DNA from: Synaphobranchus kaupii | Taxonomy: Eukaryota; Chordata; Actinopteri; Anguilliformes; Synaphobranchidae | Reading direction: 5' to 3' | Assembly (NCBI GenBank): GCA_029718625.1 | Contig: CM056389.1 | Coordinates: 18,551,088-18,615,087 of the forward strand | DNA length: 64,000 bases | Part shown: piece by piece, positions 12,770-25,025 of the stretch | Layout of the letters: every line of letters starts with the position of its first letter | Numbering within the stretch: position 1 is the stretch's first letter | Position numbers and translations under genes: made by a program | Notes under the pieces: model-generated | Database searches by the model: none | The model's input: only the letters and a program-made list of their open reading frames with translations | What the model was told of the DNA's origin: nothing

Positions 12770-14038
12770 CTTCAAGGGTCTTTGAGGAGGAAGATCGAGG
12801 GGCAGCCGCCGGGATACAACGTGAAACAGAATGGGCTCTCGGGCGGGGCTTTCGGGCCGGACTTTAAGCGTCTACGCGTGGAGGGCGGGGCTATTGGACA
12901 CTCGGGATGCACGTTCAGTAATGGGCAGTCCCACTCCCTGCCAGGGGAGGTGCCAATGAGCCACAACCTGCAGAGGAAGGACAGGAGCATGATGGCCCCG
13001 CCCATGGGCGGCGACCTCTTCAACCTGACCCTGAAGGAGATGAAGAAGGAGCCTGGAGAGGCTCACTCGTGCGGCCGGCCGTCAACCGCGGACCACGCCG
13101 CCATGGTGTTCGACTTCAAGGAGGAGGGCGACGGGCAGATCGACCCCGAACTGCAGGACCTGTTTGATGAGCTCACCAAGTCCGTGCCTTCCCTCAATGA
13201 CCTGGAGCTGGAGAAAATCCTGAAGCAGGACGACGATGATGCTTTTGGCCTGGACCTGGGCCGTCCCAGCTCAGCGGGGGCAGGCAGGCCGTGTGCCCAG
13301 CTGGAGAGGACCATAAAAACCGAGTACTCCCCGGGTTTCGGCCACGCTCATGGCCATGCCCCCGTCGGGTCACCCCAGCTGCGCCCGGCTTCGGCGGGCC
13401 CCGCACTCTCCTCCGCGGTCGCCACGGCCGCCCACAACCCTGGCCAGGGGTCGCAGGGGTTGCAGTGTTCGCTCACTGGCTGGCCGGAGGGCTCCCGCGC
13501 AGAGCAGCTGAAGCAGATCGCAGCCAATCAGCAGCAGCAACCTGGCCCTAACCTGCTGCCCCACCACCAGCACCAACAGCAAAAGCAGCCTGGGGCTTTG
13601 GCCAACTGGTCACCCGCCACGACTTCCCACTCCTCCCCTGGGACCTTTGGCCCGGAGAAGACCCCCAGTCAGCAGAGGCCTAGCCCCCAGCGCAAGGGGA
13701 TGAGCAACTGCCTATTCAAACTTAACGGCGGTGGGAACGGGAGCTCCTCCTCGGAAATGAAGGTCCTCGGCAACAAGCCGCTCTCTCACTTCAGCCACAA
13801 GCCCCACGCCCAGCAGACTCCCCTGATGGGGGCGCCCCAGAGCAAACCTGCCCTGCACTACCAGCAACCCCAGGAACAGGCTGCACCCAGCCCCAACCCA
13901 CACCAACCCCAACACCCCCAGCACTTCCACAGCCCAGCCTTACCTGCCTGCCAGCAGCCCAGACCCCCCTTGCCCCAGAAAATGCCCCTCAACCAGCACG
14001 GGCCAGGGCTGCATTTCAAGGTGGCACAGCAAAGACAG
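12770..14038 (+). CDS. MAML2: MAML2 exon 2 (mastermind-like Notch co-activator)
   Basis: This 1269-bp exon encodes 423 residues in phase 0 at both ends. The acceptor is TTCTTTGCAG ending at 12769 and the donor is CAG|GTAAAC at 14038/14039. It starts LQGSLRRK, as human MAML2 exon 2 starts LQGSLKRK. Next come FNLTLKEMKKEPGE, then the acidic segment DPELQDLFDELT with DLELEKILKQDD at about residues 130-165. IKTEYSPGF and GSPQLRPASAGPAL follow at about residues 190-215. The distal half is rich in Gln, Pro and His. MAML proteins act in the nucleus, bridging the Notch intracellular domain-CSL complex to p300 and other co-activators. The very long poly-Gln tracts of mammalian MAML2 are absent here; the longest pure run is four Gln. 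The exon is GC-rich against its AT-rich introns. MAML1 and MAML3 fit less well. Confidence 0.95.
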
Positions 14039-14075
14039 GTAAACAAGACTTAATTACTTTTAATGACTGTCCTTG

Positions 14076-14262
14076 GGTGGCACTGTTGTATAATGGTTAG
14101 GGAACAGGGCTTGTAAGTCAGAGGTCACAGCACAAATCACAGGTACAGTGCTGCCATTTTGCCTTTTAACAAAGGTGCTTACCCTGAATTTCTTCAGTAC
14201 ATTTCAGTCGTATAAAATGAGTGAAACGTAACTTTTTGGAGGGCTGTGATGTAAATGACAGC
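14076..14262 (+). repeat. tRNA-derived SINE remnant
   Basis: GTGGCACTGTTGTATAATGG then TTAGGGAACAGGGCTTGTAA and AGGTCACAGCACAAATCAC resemble the tRNA-like head of teleost SINEs with degraded A and B boxes. The body with AAAGGTGCTTACCCTGAATT and TATAAAATGAGTGAAACGTAA follows the usual order. The B box is mutated away from GGTTCGAATCC, so polymerase III activity is unlikely. It starts only about 40 bp after the exon 2 donor. Confidence 0.75.
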
Positions 14263-14630
14263 CTGTGTTCAGTTTTTACGTGTTGTATTTTTAGTGACCC
14301 CTGTGGAAGGTGCAGAAAAAACTATGCAATTGACTAAAGACAGTAAATGCAGTAAATAATCCCCCTAGCAATGACACGTAAGAAACGCAGATTATGTAGC
14401 TCTTTACATTTCCAGCATAATGGCTGTTTTGTTGATTGTTTTCCTTCAGGACTTTACTGCTCAAAAGCATTTTGGTGATTATAAGAACACATAATGATGA
14501 GAACAGGCCATCAGTCCATCTTGGCTCACACAGGGTTTTTACTAGCACAAGATACACAGACATTCATGTATTACTCAGACCAGAATAGTCAGTTTTGAGT
14601 AAACAGTTTTAACAGTTCAGTAGATTTATT

Positions 14631-14765
<135 letters not shown>

Positions 14766-16436
14766 TGGTTTTCTGTCTGTGTATAGTGAACTCTACAGTG
14801 AAAGTCTACAGTGTATTTTTTGTTGTTTTTATTCCATATTGAAATCACAGCATGTTTTGTACATAGCCCATAGTGCCGTTTGCCAATTTTTGGCATGGAA
14901 AAATGATCAAACTCTGGGAAATGTAATGCCTTCCAGGCATTCTGCCTGGCAAAAATAAATAAATATATAATTAAATAAATAAATATTGATTTATTTGTTT
15001 GTAGGCAAGAGTTTAAATATTGGCTCAACTGTTTCACTTTCAAACCATCAAATTCAGCAAATAAATAGTAATCGTAATTTCCAGAAATATATCATATTTA
15101 AGTTTGTACCCTGTAGAGGTTGTGTTAACTTTGAGATTCAACAAAGCATGCAATTTGCCCAGGGGTGCCAATTTAGCATACCGCTGTATGTCTTCATTTA
15201 TATGGTCAGCTAGCTGGGCAGTGAGAAAAACTGAGTAAAAAAGAGTTGTGTTTTGTATGGGACAGTTGGAATTAACCTGTTGTGTTGCAAACCATTCCAT
15301 ACACAATACACTACCCTACTACCAGAGGAAGTGCTAAGGCTTATAAACTGGCATACCAATTGAGTTTGACAGAAATTCAGGGTTAAAGTTTAGTTGCTGT
15401 CAGGTTTTAAATGTTTTTTTTAAAAAGCCTTTATCTTGCAACTGCTCCTGAAAAGCAGTTCCACTGAATGAAGGAAATTGTTGCAGTGCACTCTGGGTGA
15501 AATGTGAAACAGGTTTATCTACCATGGTGGGACAAGCACCAGTCAGCTTTTCCACAAGCTTCTTTGGTGGAGATTCAATGCCTTCAGGCCCTCTGAAATC
15601 TGCAATGGCTGTCCGTATGCCTTTGTTATAATGCCTACTCCTATTTAATTTCCATTGCATTTCTTTTCCTGCCAGTACTCGCTTTCAGAGGAACGGCCCC
15701 AGCTGGGCCTCTTCATACGCCACTTGTCAATTGGTTTTGCCTCTGCAAGGCCTAATTACTGCCTCTCTGTGCAATAAAATAGACAAGAGCTTTTCTCTGC
15801 TGATGAGGATGCAGAAAAGGGGAGTGGCCAATCCAGTAGGCCTTGTTTGGCATCCTACAGGTCAATGCCCATTGCTCAGAGTGAGGAGGCTGTAGCCTTT
15901 ATGCATGTGAGCGTGCATGTATGTTTGTACGCGTGTGCCTGTATGTGTGAATGTGTGCACTTTATTCTGTTGTTGAAGTAGCTGCTGTTGTTGAGGTAAG
16001 CCAAGCTGCTGTTTTTTTTTTAGCTGTTGCAGGTCCTGAATATGCATATCCACCCTGAAGGTGGTTTGATGGTGACACGGATTGCCAACGCATGGTAGAT
16101 TAACATACAGCACTTCTAATTTCTCCGCCTGACACAGTCACTTCCCATCAGAGCAAAGGTTTGCACAGCAGGACTCACTAATTGGAAGTTGTTAGCTAGC
16201 AGGGACGGGTTGTGGAAAATGACAGTAATCTGCTTAGTCTGGTGCAGGAGGTTGAGCTGCTGATTTGTTATGATTGGGAAAGCTACGGAATGCCCCCTTT
16301 TTTAAATTTATTTCTTTTCATTGTTGTTTCTTTTCTTTATTCTTTGGTACTACTGGTGTCATTGGCTGTCCTTGTTTGTTTGAAATGGTAATCTAAAGCA
16401 ACCCAAAAAGGCTCCTTTAGGTCTGAGTTTGTGGAA

Positions 16437-16470
16437 ATATAGATAGATAGTTTATAGATAGATAGTTTAT
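16437..16470. repeat. short GATA-type repeat
   Basis: Two blocks of ATAGATAGATAG are separated by TTTAT. It is minor simple sequence. Confidence 0.7.
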
Positions 16471-18659
16471 ATGTGATTGGGCAGTTGCTGGATGTTGTGA
16501 GGTAAGACTGAGGGACACAATTCGAGTTGTTTTCTTTGACAGAGGTGTTTGGAGTTTGGAGTTGGTGTTTGGAGAGAGATGAGACGGGACAGTTTTGAGT
16601 CTTATTTGAGACAGAGATGTTGCCAGCGGTGTCACAATCTCACCAGCAGTGTTGAGATCTCACCAGCAGTGTCTAGTGGGAGATAAAGATGTTGGGAGAG
16701 ATATCGGAGAAAGAGGTGCTTTGAGGCGTGCATGAGACAGAAATGTTGTTTGCTGCAAGACGTTGCAGTGTCATGCTCAGTTTTCTTTGTTTTTTTATTT
16801 GAAAATGATAAACAATTTAGTTTGAAAATGATTTGAAGATATCTTGAAAAATACAGTATATGCAGTATATATTTATACAAAAAATGCAGATGTGTTGAAT
16901 TAGATGTATGAAGTACATCAAGCAGATTTTTACACACTAATCTCATGGCTGGAACAAATTTGTCATCGGCGAAGAAGGGGGTATATATAATTCTTAGCAT
17001 CATTCAATTCAATATTCATTTGAGGAAATTCCATACAATATGTGAATTCAATTTGAATTATTTTTCTCAGTGTTTTGTTTGTATTAAATTTTTCTCAGTA
17101 AATAGTTGCACTTCCTGCTTTTCCCTTTGAATGAGTGTGATAATAAAAAGGCCACTGTGAGTTGGGGTGGGGGCAAAAACATAAAGTTATATAGTTTATT
17201 TTTAGCAAGAACATTAGAAGTTTTCCCACAGACTAATGAGAGTTAACTGGGATGTTGATGGCACTAAAATGGCTGACCTCCAGCTGAATTGTTACAGGGT
17301 GTGTCATGTACACACATTCCAGCAGTATTTGGTGCCCTCAGGCTCAGGCTAAAGTATTCCGAGTTTGAATACTGTAAAAATGCATTGTTCCTTTTTTCAT
17401 TTCTCATTCCCTCTTCTCTTTGTGACCCAGAAGGAGATAACTAGCTGCCAAGACAGGACACATTTGAAATGTTTAATAAGGAAGGGGGAAATAATCCTAT
17501 AATGCCATGTTTCAAACAAGTAATTGAAAGTGTAAAGTGGACCACAAAGGAGGACTCAGATCTTTCACCCAATTCTCCAGTCTTATACTGTTGGAGCCAA
17601 AAATACCAGCAGAGACCATAAAACACAGCTGGAAGGCTCAGAACATGGGACTCAGAACATGGGACTGTTTTGCAAACATTTCCCCCCTTTTTTGGGAGTT
17701 GGAATAACCTTTGCTCGTGCCTTAGGCATATGCATCGTGTTATTTCCGGGCATAAACAGTGGAGCTTCTCATGGTTCCATATCACCTTTCCCCACTCTTG
17801 CTAACAAAAGTTGATTCGAGATCATGTGAGGATGTCATGACCACGTGGCCAGAAATGATATATAAGGATATTTTTAGCTATTGTGTCCGCTCCCCCAGCA
17901 TTGATGGCACTACTATGCAAAACTACAAACATACCAATGCACTGATAAGAGGCATAGGGTCACTATGTGTACCATGCAATTAATAACTGTAGAGTGTCAA
18001 ACAAGAGCCACCCATCCCGTATCTTTTGAAATCTGGGAATAAGACCATAAAAATGCCAATAAGCACCTGTCTCCAAAAATATGAATAAAATAAAATGTTG
18101 GGGTAAGGCTGCATGTGTGAAAAGGGTTAGGGGCTGTAGTAATTAGCCTTACAAAATTACAAAGTTGGACAGCTTCAACCCCAGACAGTTTTTCTGTGCG
18201 TTGAAGGATATTTTAGATACTTACAGAAGTTTCTGACGACCACCCAGCTTTACAATGGCTAGTATAGGGGCATTAATGGGTTTGTGGTTTAAAGCAAGAA
18301 CATACACTTCAAGTAGCTCCACCATCCTGACAAAATTTTATGCCACTGTTACCAATTGTTTATTTTTAAATCTTTTTTTTTTTTTCATTTTAGTCAATGG
18401 AACAGTTGCTCCTTTGTTGTTACAGGAATTTCCTGAAGTAACGCTGACTTCTTTCAGTGTCAAGTTAATATAGGAGTGGGAATTCATTCATGAATATATT
18501 TCATAAATGGTGGGATTTGGTACCAATCAATTCTCAGTTATAATATTGAACAGGCCAGGTCCATCAATTCTATCTTTGTATCCTTGATTAGAAAAAGGTG
18601 TGGTCGTTTATGTGTAGCTATGTTCAAATGACCGACAGAAGACAATTCCTTTTAACCAC

Positions 18660-19614
18660 AATGGGCCTCATGCAAGAAACGCTTGTACGCATAAATTCAT
18701 TCTTATGTGGAAAGTAAGAACGGTTTACTCAATTTTATGGCATTCACCATTTTTCTCTTATTTTGGATTAACTCGTAAGTAAGAACAAAATTTGCGACCT
18801 GTCATATGAGGTATGCTCATATGTTATTCGCTAAGGCAAATAGCCCCTAAATTATATTCCCAGCAACTGAGTTGTTTTAATTTTGATGATTTAAAAGACT
18901 TTGAATTTATAAATTGCTCACCATAATCATATGACCATGTTTAAATTATTCTTTTATTTTGTGTTTTTATTGTTAAAATTATATGATTGAAATATTTATT
19001 GTAGCATACTCATAAATGTATAGCAAGCACCTTGCAATTTCCTTCCTCAATCAAACTCATCAACATCCAAGATAATAGCCTAGATTCAAAATACAACTCG
19101 CTCGCTGCCTGGTCAAGAGGAGCGCACAACTACCCTGATATTATCAACCTGAATTACATCTCGTTTCACTCCAGCCCGGAAATTATTAATTTGCCTATTA
19201 CATCCTTTTTTTTTCTTCCCCCCCATGTGATTCATTAGCTGGGGTCAGGAAAGGTCATGACTCCTTGGTGCAGCAAGACAGTGCATGTGGGATGTGTCTT
19301 GAACTATGTGCTCATGAACACTTTTTCCCCTTTTTTCTTTATCCTTTTTAGGCAAGATGCCAGATACAGGGAGTAGGACAGCTGGCCCTAGATGGAATTT
19401 TGGGGGTGTTAATTATGCTAATTGGGAATTCATGTGAACGTGTGTTCAATTTAAGAACAGGTGAATTCACACTGGCCTATAAGAAGATTTCTGGAGGTTA
19501 AGAACGTTTGGTGATTCCGAATTAAAGTCCTCATCCATACAGCACATCGCACAAGAATGAATATAACAGAATGCTAAGAGAATAATAAGAGAATGTTCTT
19601 GCATGAGGCCCATT
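18660..19614. mobile_element. non-autonomous DNA element with GGGCCTCATGCAAGAA inverted ends
   Basis: The first 19 bases, AATGGGCCTCATGCAAGAA, are exactly inverted at 19596-19614. The 955-bp interior is AT-rich and I recognise no transposase. The ends resemble those of the MITE at 12051-12207. Because the terminal AA/TT may belong to either the element or its target, I cannot fix the target duplication or superfamily. Several subterminal TAAGAACG- and AGTAAGAAC-like words recur near the left end, as in subterminal transposase-binding sites, but that is inference. Confidence 0.75.
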
Positions 19615-20494
19615 CTTTACCATGTGAGGTTGCTCTTAGCTGGGGGACACACATTGTTTTCTAATGAGATTAGCCAAACACCTTGGATTTATTTGAGTAA
19701 AACAGACATTAATACACACAGATAAATGCTCTTTTTTGTTTGATAGTGGTAAAAATATCACCACCATTCAGGTAATAATTCCCATATTTAATTTATTTTC
19801 CATGCTGTGTGTACAACAGTAGTCACTTTACATGGAAAAAAGGTGGTAGCATGTTGATTTGTGGGTAAATGTTACAGTACATACCTGCTCTGAAAATTAG
19901 AATTAGAACCACTGATCTCTAGAAACAGAAAATGGTTGGTAAGGCTGGAACTCTTTTTGTCTACACTTGTTTTTGCATGTTAAATTATTATTGTTACATG
20001 CGTATTTACGCATATGCGCCTTTCAAAAAACTCAAGGACACATTACAGAATGGGGACAGGGAAAAAAGGAGTCTACTCGCTTGGCTAATCTCATTAGAGT
20101 TGGGTTTTTGAAAAGCTGTCAAAAAATACAGAACTTGATAATTGTAGCAACATTTTTCAAATATATTTTCACTTAAAAAACGTATCAGTTTGCCAAGGTG
20201 GTGGGTAGCACACTTGTTACTTTGAACAAGCTCTGTTTGTTAGGTTTTGTACAGATTTCAGTTTTGTTGTGAGGTCATACTTGTTCCTATCAGCCTTGGA
20301 AGACATCACAGATCAAAGTGATACATTCTGGTAAAATGGCTCCCTAGTACTTATGGTGTCTTTTTCAGTTTGTCAAAGCAGTCTAGGGTCAGATAGCAAT
20401 GACCAGCAGAGCTGCCGGTGTGTGGGAGAAACTGTCGATTGAATATAGCCTATGCTGCTCAGCTTCTGTGAGGATACCTCCAAAACCACAAATA

Positions 20495-20496
<2 letters not shown>

Positions 20497-20556
<60 letters not shown>
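20497..20556. repeat. (CA)n microsatellite
   Basis: Thirty CA units. A looser ACACA-rich stretch continues from 20615 to 20702. Confidence 0.97.
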
Positions 20557-20560
<4 letters not shown>

Positions 20561-21014
20561 AACCTTTGATAACACATGTCTGCATGATCACTCAAATAAA
20601 CAAATGCCCATTATTTCACACACATACAAATGGACACTCTGCATGCACACACAAATGCATGAATATACAGTACATATACACACCTACACAAACACACACA
20701 CATGGACATGTCTTTCCAGAGTGAGGAAATGCAGAAGTCATTCCTGAGCTCGGTCCACAATGTAGGACCTGATCTTGATTGACAGCATCTCCATCTCCAG
20801 AAAAGATCTGTTGTTTGTACCATGGTAATTACAATAACAACTTTTCCTGTGATCAGCCTGTGAAAGGGGCTGTAAGCATTGCCATAATCCTTGAATCAAA
20901 AGAAAAAGTGGCACATGGTGAAGTGCTGGCATCAAACGGCTGTAAGATATAAGGTAAAAAAGTATAAACATTTAAGTATTAAATGTTGCTAGAGATGACG
21001 GAGTGCTCAAACGA

Positions 21015-21198
21015 ACACTCTCCTCCTAATCCCTTCCCCCCTCCCTTTTCTCTCTTTCCTTTATCCCTGCTTCCCTCCCTCTTCCCCTCCCTCACTCCCT
21101 AACTCTATTCCTACCACTTCTTCCTCTGTCTCTTCTCTCCTCCTCCCTCTCCCCCCTCCATCCCTCCCCACACTCTTCCTGACTTCCCCCCATTCCTG

Positions 21199-21256
<58 letters not shown>

Positions 21257-21275
21257 TCTCTGTCTGTGTTTGTTT
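21015..21275. repeat. polypyrimidine region with (TC)n core
   Basis: About 260 bp of nearly pure C and T on the + strand, with an uninterrupted TC run at about 21200-21242 and a second at 21247-21262. Long mirror-like purine/pyrimidine tracts can adopt triplex (H-DNA) structure; that is a general property and has not been shown here. Confidence 0.9.
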
Positions 21276-21802
21276 CCACTCTCCACCAGTCCAGAGCTCA
21301 GACTTCTGTGGCCAGTGTAATTATGAGATTAGTTCCTCAGTAACCTGGAGAATGCAGACTGGATTAGAATTGACAGGTAGTGTATTTAGTCTCAGTTGGG
21401 CCCTCTGTGATGCTCATTATAATGAGAGCAGAGGGCAGAGCATGAGTCAAAAGGCGGGGTTGGATAGTCTGATAGTCTGCATGATCAGGCAGCAAAGTCT
21501 ACTCTGAGGCTAAAGTAAATCTCAGGAAAAGTGTTGGGGCAACGATGCCAAAGCATTGACGGATCTGGCTTTGTAACTGCCGCTGGTGTGCTTGGTGTGC
21601 AGTGCAGGCCCAGGAGTGGATTTTAGCTGCTTATCTTTTCAGCTGTGGCCTTGTATGAGCAAGGAGGGCAGAGAGGGGCAGGGTTTGGAGAGTGACACAG
21701 CATTGAATAATTCTGCAAACAGAGGTCCTGTTTCCTGGGAAAGGTGCCCTCTGCCAAGTTTAGATACCGTAGCCTTCCCCTGGGATGGCCCCCAACTTCG
21801 GC

Positions 21803-22189
21803 CTGCATAAAGCGCATCACTGGCCTCACCCTCAGCCCAGACTGATGCCACTGCATAAAGCGCATCACTGGCCTCACCCTCAGCCCAGACTGATGCCACT
21901 GCATAAAGCGCATCACTGGCCTCACCCTCAGCCCAGACTGATGCCACTGCATAAAGCGCATCACTGGCCTCACCCTCAGCCCAGACTGATGCCACTGCAT
22001 AAAGCGCATCACTGGCCTCACCCTCAGCCCAGACTGATGCCACTGCATAAAGCGCATCACTGGCCTCACCCTCAGCCCAGACTGATGCCACTGCATAAAG
22101 CGCATCACTGGCCTCACCCTCAGCCCAGACTGATGCCACTGCATAAAGCGCATCACTGGCCTCACCCTCAGCCCAGACTGATGCCACTG
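21803..22189. repeat. 48-bp minisatellite, 8 identical copies
   Basis: Eight head-to-tail 48-bp units, each starting CTGCATAAAGCGCATCACTG and ending CAGACTGATGCCA, show no differences that I can see. Because 48 is a multiple of three and the unit lacks stops, open frames run through the block on both strands (145-224 residues, period 16). No start context, splice signals or protein likeness supports coding. Perfect homogeneity implies recent expansion or gene conversion. Confidence 0.97.
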
Positions 22190-22263
22190 GACAGAGGGCT
22201 CGATCACACCGTTCCTTGTTAGACAGAAAATAGCTGCACCGTGATTTAAAGACAACTGGGGAA

Positions 22264-22345
22264 GTGTGTGGTGTAGCTGTCAGGGTGCTAGACTCAGGGG
22301 GCCGGGAGGTCAAAGGTTCAAATCCGCATCAGGATATGTAAGGCG
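22264..22345 (+). repeat. tRNA-like SINE head
   Basis: GTGTAGCTGTCAGGGTGCTA followed by GACTCAGGGGGCCGGGAGGT and GGTTCAAATCCGCAT resembles a tRNA-derived SINE head. GGTTCAAATCC is a good polymerase III B box. It does not form an intact tRNA: the acceptor stem is unpaired. The body may continue to about 22440. Confidence 0.6.
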
Positions 22346-23045
22346 ATCCACCCCTGTTTCTTCTTTGGTGAAAACTTCAGCTGGGCAATGTGACAATATT
22401 GCACTCTGGAATGGAGGTTTATGGGATATATTTTTTGTTCCAGATGAAACAGCAGGCAAATTCAAGTCAGAGTACTCTTGCTGGTCACAAGGACGCTTTC
22501 TAACTCACTGCTTTTCAATACTGTACAGGGATACTGGGCAGCTCGTCCTGTTAAGGCACTGTTCTAGAACATGGATGGGCCCCTGCCCAATTGCCTCTAG
22601 CATGGCCCAGGAATGGGAGGGCTTCAGTTGGCTGAAATAACAGCACATCACACACTAACAACCAGTCATCCAGGTACTCACAGGTTCGTCTGTTGAGTTG
22701 CACAGGAAAAGTCTTCCTCCAACTCATGCAAGCCCAACTTGCAAACTGCAGTGTGATAGGAAACATGTTTGTGTGTGCTCTCCTGTATTGACAACAGTGG
22801 TAGCGTTCCAGGCTGAGCATCCAAACCTGACTATCTTCTGTTCCGCTGCTTGTGGCTAGTGTGAGCAGGGAGTCCCTTACACTACATCACTGGCTGTGAT
22901 TTTTTTAAAAGGCATTATGAAGTGGCTTAAGACCTCACTTTCTCTGCATTTCTGCCCTTGTAGCCAGGAGAATTATATTTTGCAATTTAAAAAAAAAAAT
23001 CATTGTAAATCCCTTAAAAAATATAACCTAAAAGTAATACCATAA

Positions 23046-23380
23046 GCTCCCAAGTGACTACATTAAAGGGGAATGCCACCCATTTTCAGCATTGAATTGG
23101 TCAAAACTATACCCCCCTGCTTGTTTTAAGGTCCATAGAACATATTCCTACTCTTCTCTGTGTCTGAGAAGAGCATGCAAGCTCCTAGAGTGGCTGGGCT
23201 GTGACGTACCAGATGTGCATGCTTTGCCACGCCCCCTAGAGAGCCCGATTGAAATGAATGGAGAATCTGAACTTGAGTTGGAACATCGCGACTGTGACGT
23301 TTATGCCCCTATTTGGAGTTCCACCCTCCCTGGCTCTATTCATTGGCTGGTAAACCACAGTCAGGCCATGTGGTAGGCGA
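23046..23380. repeat. interspersed repeat next to THAP remnant
   Basis: AAAGGGGAATGCCACCCATT then TTCAGCATTGAATTGGTC resembles a widespread teleost repeat. It lies directly upstream of the THAP-like fragments and could be the flank or end of the same decayed element. The assignment rests on memory of similar sequence only. Confidence 0.4.
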
Positions 23381-23391
23381 AAACATTGGTG

Positions 23392-23745
23392 ATGGCTGCA
23401 GGGAGAAGGCGTTGGTGTTCCGTCCCTGGGTGTACCGATTACCGGCAGTCAAAGACAGATGTCCATGAGCCACTTCCTAGGGGCCGTCCCCATTATTGAT
23501 GCCTTGCTGTCCCTCCGGGAGTCCTCGTCTTTGAAATGTTTGCTGCAGATACGGAAATTACGCATTTGTGCAACAGATACTTTGAATTTTGCATTACTAT
23601 GAGCCACTTGTTGCATATTTCACTGTCTTTCATAGGAAAGGTATGGAAAACGCGCCTTCTATCTTTGACTGCCATTAATCGGTGCACACAAGGACGTAAC
23701 ACTAACTTGGTCGCCCTGCAGCCATCACAAATGTTTTCACTGTCA
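23392..23745. pseudogene. broken THAP-domain (P-element-like) remnant with inverted pieces
   Basis: On the + strand 23392-23499 reads MAAGRRRWCSVPGCTDYRQ and then soon stops. CSVPGC is the first Cys pair of a THAP zinc finger. On the minus strand 23496-23740 reads FHTFPMKDSEICNKWL and a degraded C-terminal half. A second, frame-shifted copy of the CTDxWQSK start lies on that strand at 23661-23686. THAP fingers bind DNA and occur in P-element transposases and in host proteins derived from them. Stops and frameshifts rule out a working protein. The nearest likely source is a P-like or THAP-bearing transposon. Confidence 0.6.
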
Positions 23746-24019
23746 ATCAATTATTGCCACCCCTAGAAATCCTTATGAAGAAAATCTAATATAAGTATGT
23801 TGCTATTTATATTTTCATTTTTTTAAGTTCATCTGAATCTTGGAAATCTTAAGCCAACCGTGGCTTCCTGTTTCACTGGAGTATTATTATGAGATGACAC
23901 ATATTCCAAACTCCCTTAGGCTTTCTTCAACATGGGAAGGGCAAGTGTATTTTACCTCTGTACACAGTAAGACGGATGGATTCAGAGCCAAAGAAAATTT
24001 GCAAAGATCACAGTTGGAG

Positions 24020-24760
24020 AATTATAGAATTTGATTGCATCTTGGGGTCACAGAGTCTCTAAAACTGCAATTAGACACCACCTCCATGCCAACAAACTAT
24101 TTTGAAGGCCTTACCACTATCTTTAAACCACAAATGTAACTGCCTGGAGATTTTTTTTAATAGAACCAGGTTCTCTGGTCAGATGTGACTAAAATAGAAT
24201 TTTTTTGGCCACAAACACCAGAGCTGGACTTGGCGTAGAAAGAGGGATGGTCCTGCAGAAAATAATGTACTACACATTGTAACGTATGGTTGTGGATGTG
24301 TGATGTTGTGGTCCGAAGGCTCCGGGAAACTTGTTATGATATAATTTATACAAATTATGGCATCATGGACCAGGAGATTTTAGACCAAAATCTGCCACTG
24401 CAAGGAGGCTAGAACTGGGTCATGGTCATATCTTCCAGCAGGACAACGATCCAATCATTCCCCCAAATCCACAAAACTGGTTAACTGACCACAGACCATG
24501 CTTTTGGAATGGCCATCCCAGTCCCCTGCCTTACACCCCATTGAAAACCTGTGGGGTGAGCGGAAGAGGGGAGAGTCCACAAGCAAAGACCAAGGACTCT
24601 GATGGAACTGGTGAGTTTCTGTATGGAGGAATGGTCTCAGATCCTTTCTATGTGCTTTCCCTCCTCATCACACATTATAGGAGAAGACTCAGTGCTGTTA
24701 TCTAAGGGAACGTGTGCAAAGTATCAAATGCAGGGGTACACAATAATTGTGAATTGTGAA
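24020..24760 (+). pseudogene. heavily decayed Tc1-like transposase
   Basis: Fragments in several frames recall a Tc1-family transposase. A TTCTCTGGTCAGATGTGACT segment corresponds to the FSDE-type first catalytic region, CATATCTTCCAGCAGGACAA to HVFQQDN, and CCATTGAAAACCTGTGGGG to PIENLWG. Many stops and frameshifts separate them. No ends with TA flanks were identified, so the limits are approximate. Confidence 0.75.
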
Positions 24761-24763
24761 AAG

Positions 24764-24871
24764 ATTGTTTTTCCTCTGAGCAATGGTAGCACAATAAGAT
24801 TATATATTTTTTTTTTTAGGATAAAAAATATTGTTTTTCCTCTGAGCAATGGTAGCACAATAAGATTATAT
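24764..24871. repeat. 42-bp direct duplication, 66 bp apart
   Basis: ATTGTTTTTCCTCTGAGCAA followed by TGGTAGCACAATAAGATTAT occurs at 24764-24805 and again at 24830-24871, essentially identical. It lies at the 3' side of the decayed Tc1 copy and looks like a local slippage duplication. Confidence 0.95.
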
Positions 24872-24981
24872 TTTTTCATATTCATGAGCACAGAATATAT
24901 TTGATAGATAAACAATAAAGTGAATTTACACCCAGCATTTTTTGTTATTATTAATTGAGGGTGGCAATAATTCTGGAGAGC

Positions 24982-24984
<3 letters not shown>

Positions 24985-25025
<41 letters not shown>
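24985..25025. repeat. (TG)n microsatellite
   Basis: About 18 TG units, followed by a looser TGTG/CATG-rich stretch to about 25110. Confidence 0.95.

Noticed and set aside
21623..22313. Repeat proteins of 145, 210 and 224 residues with a 16-residue period
   Set aside because: They arise from a stop-free 48-bp minisatellite read on both strands. No start, splice or domain support was found.
22264..22345. Functional tRNA gene
   Set aside because: It has a good B box but no paired acceptor stem or anticodon arm. It is better read as the head of a SINE.
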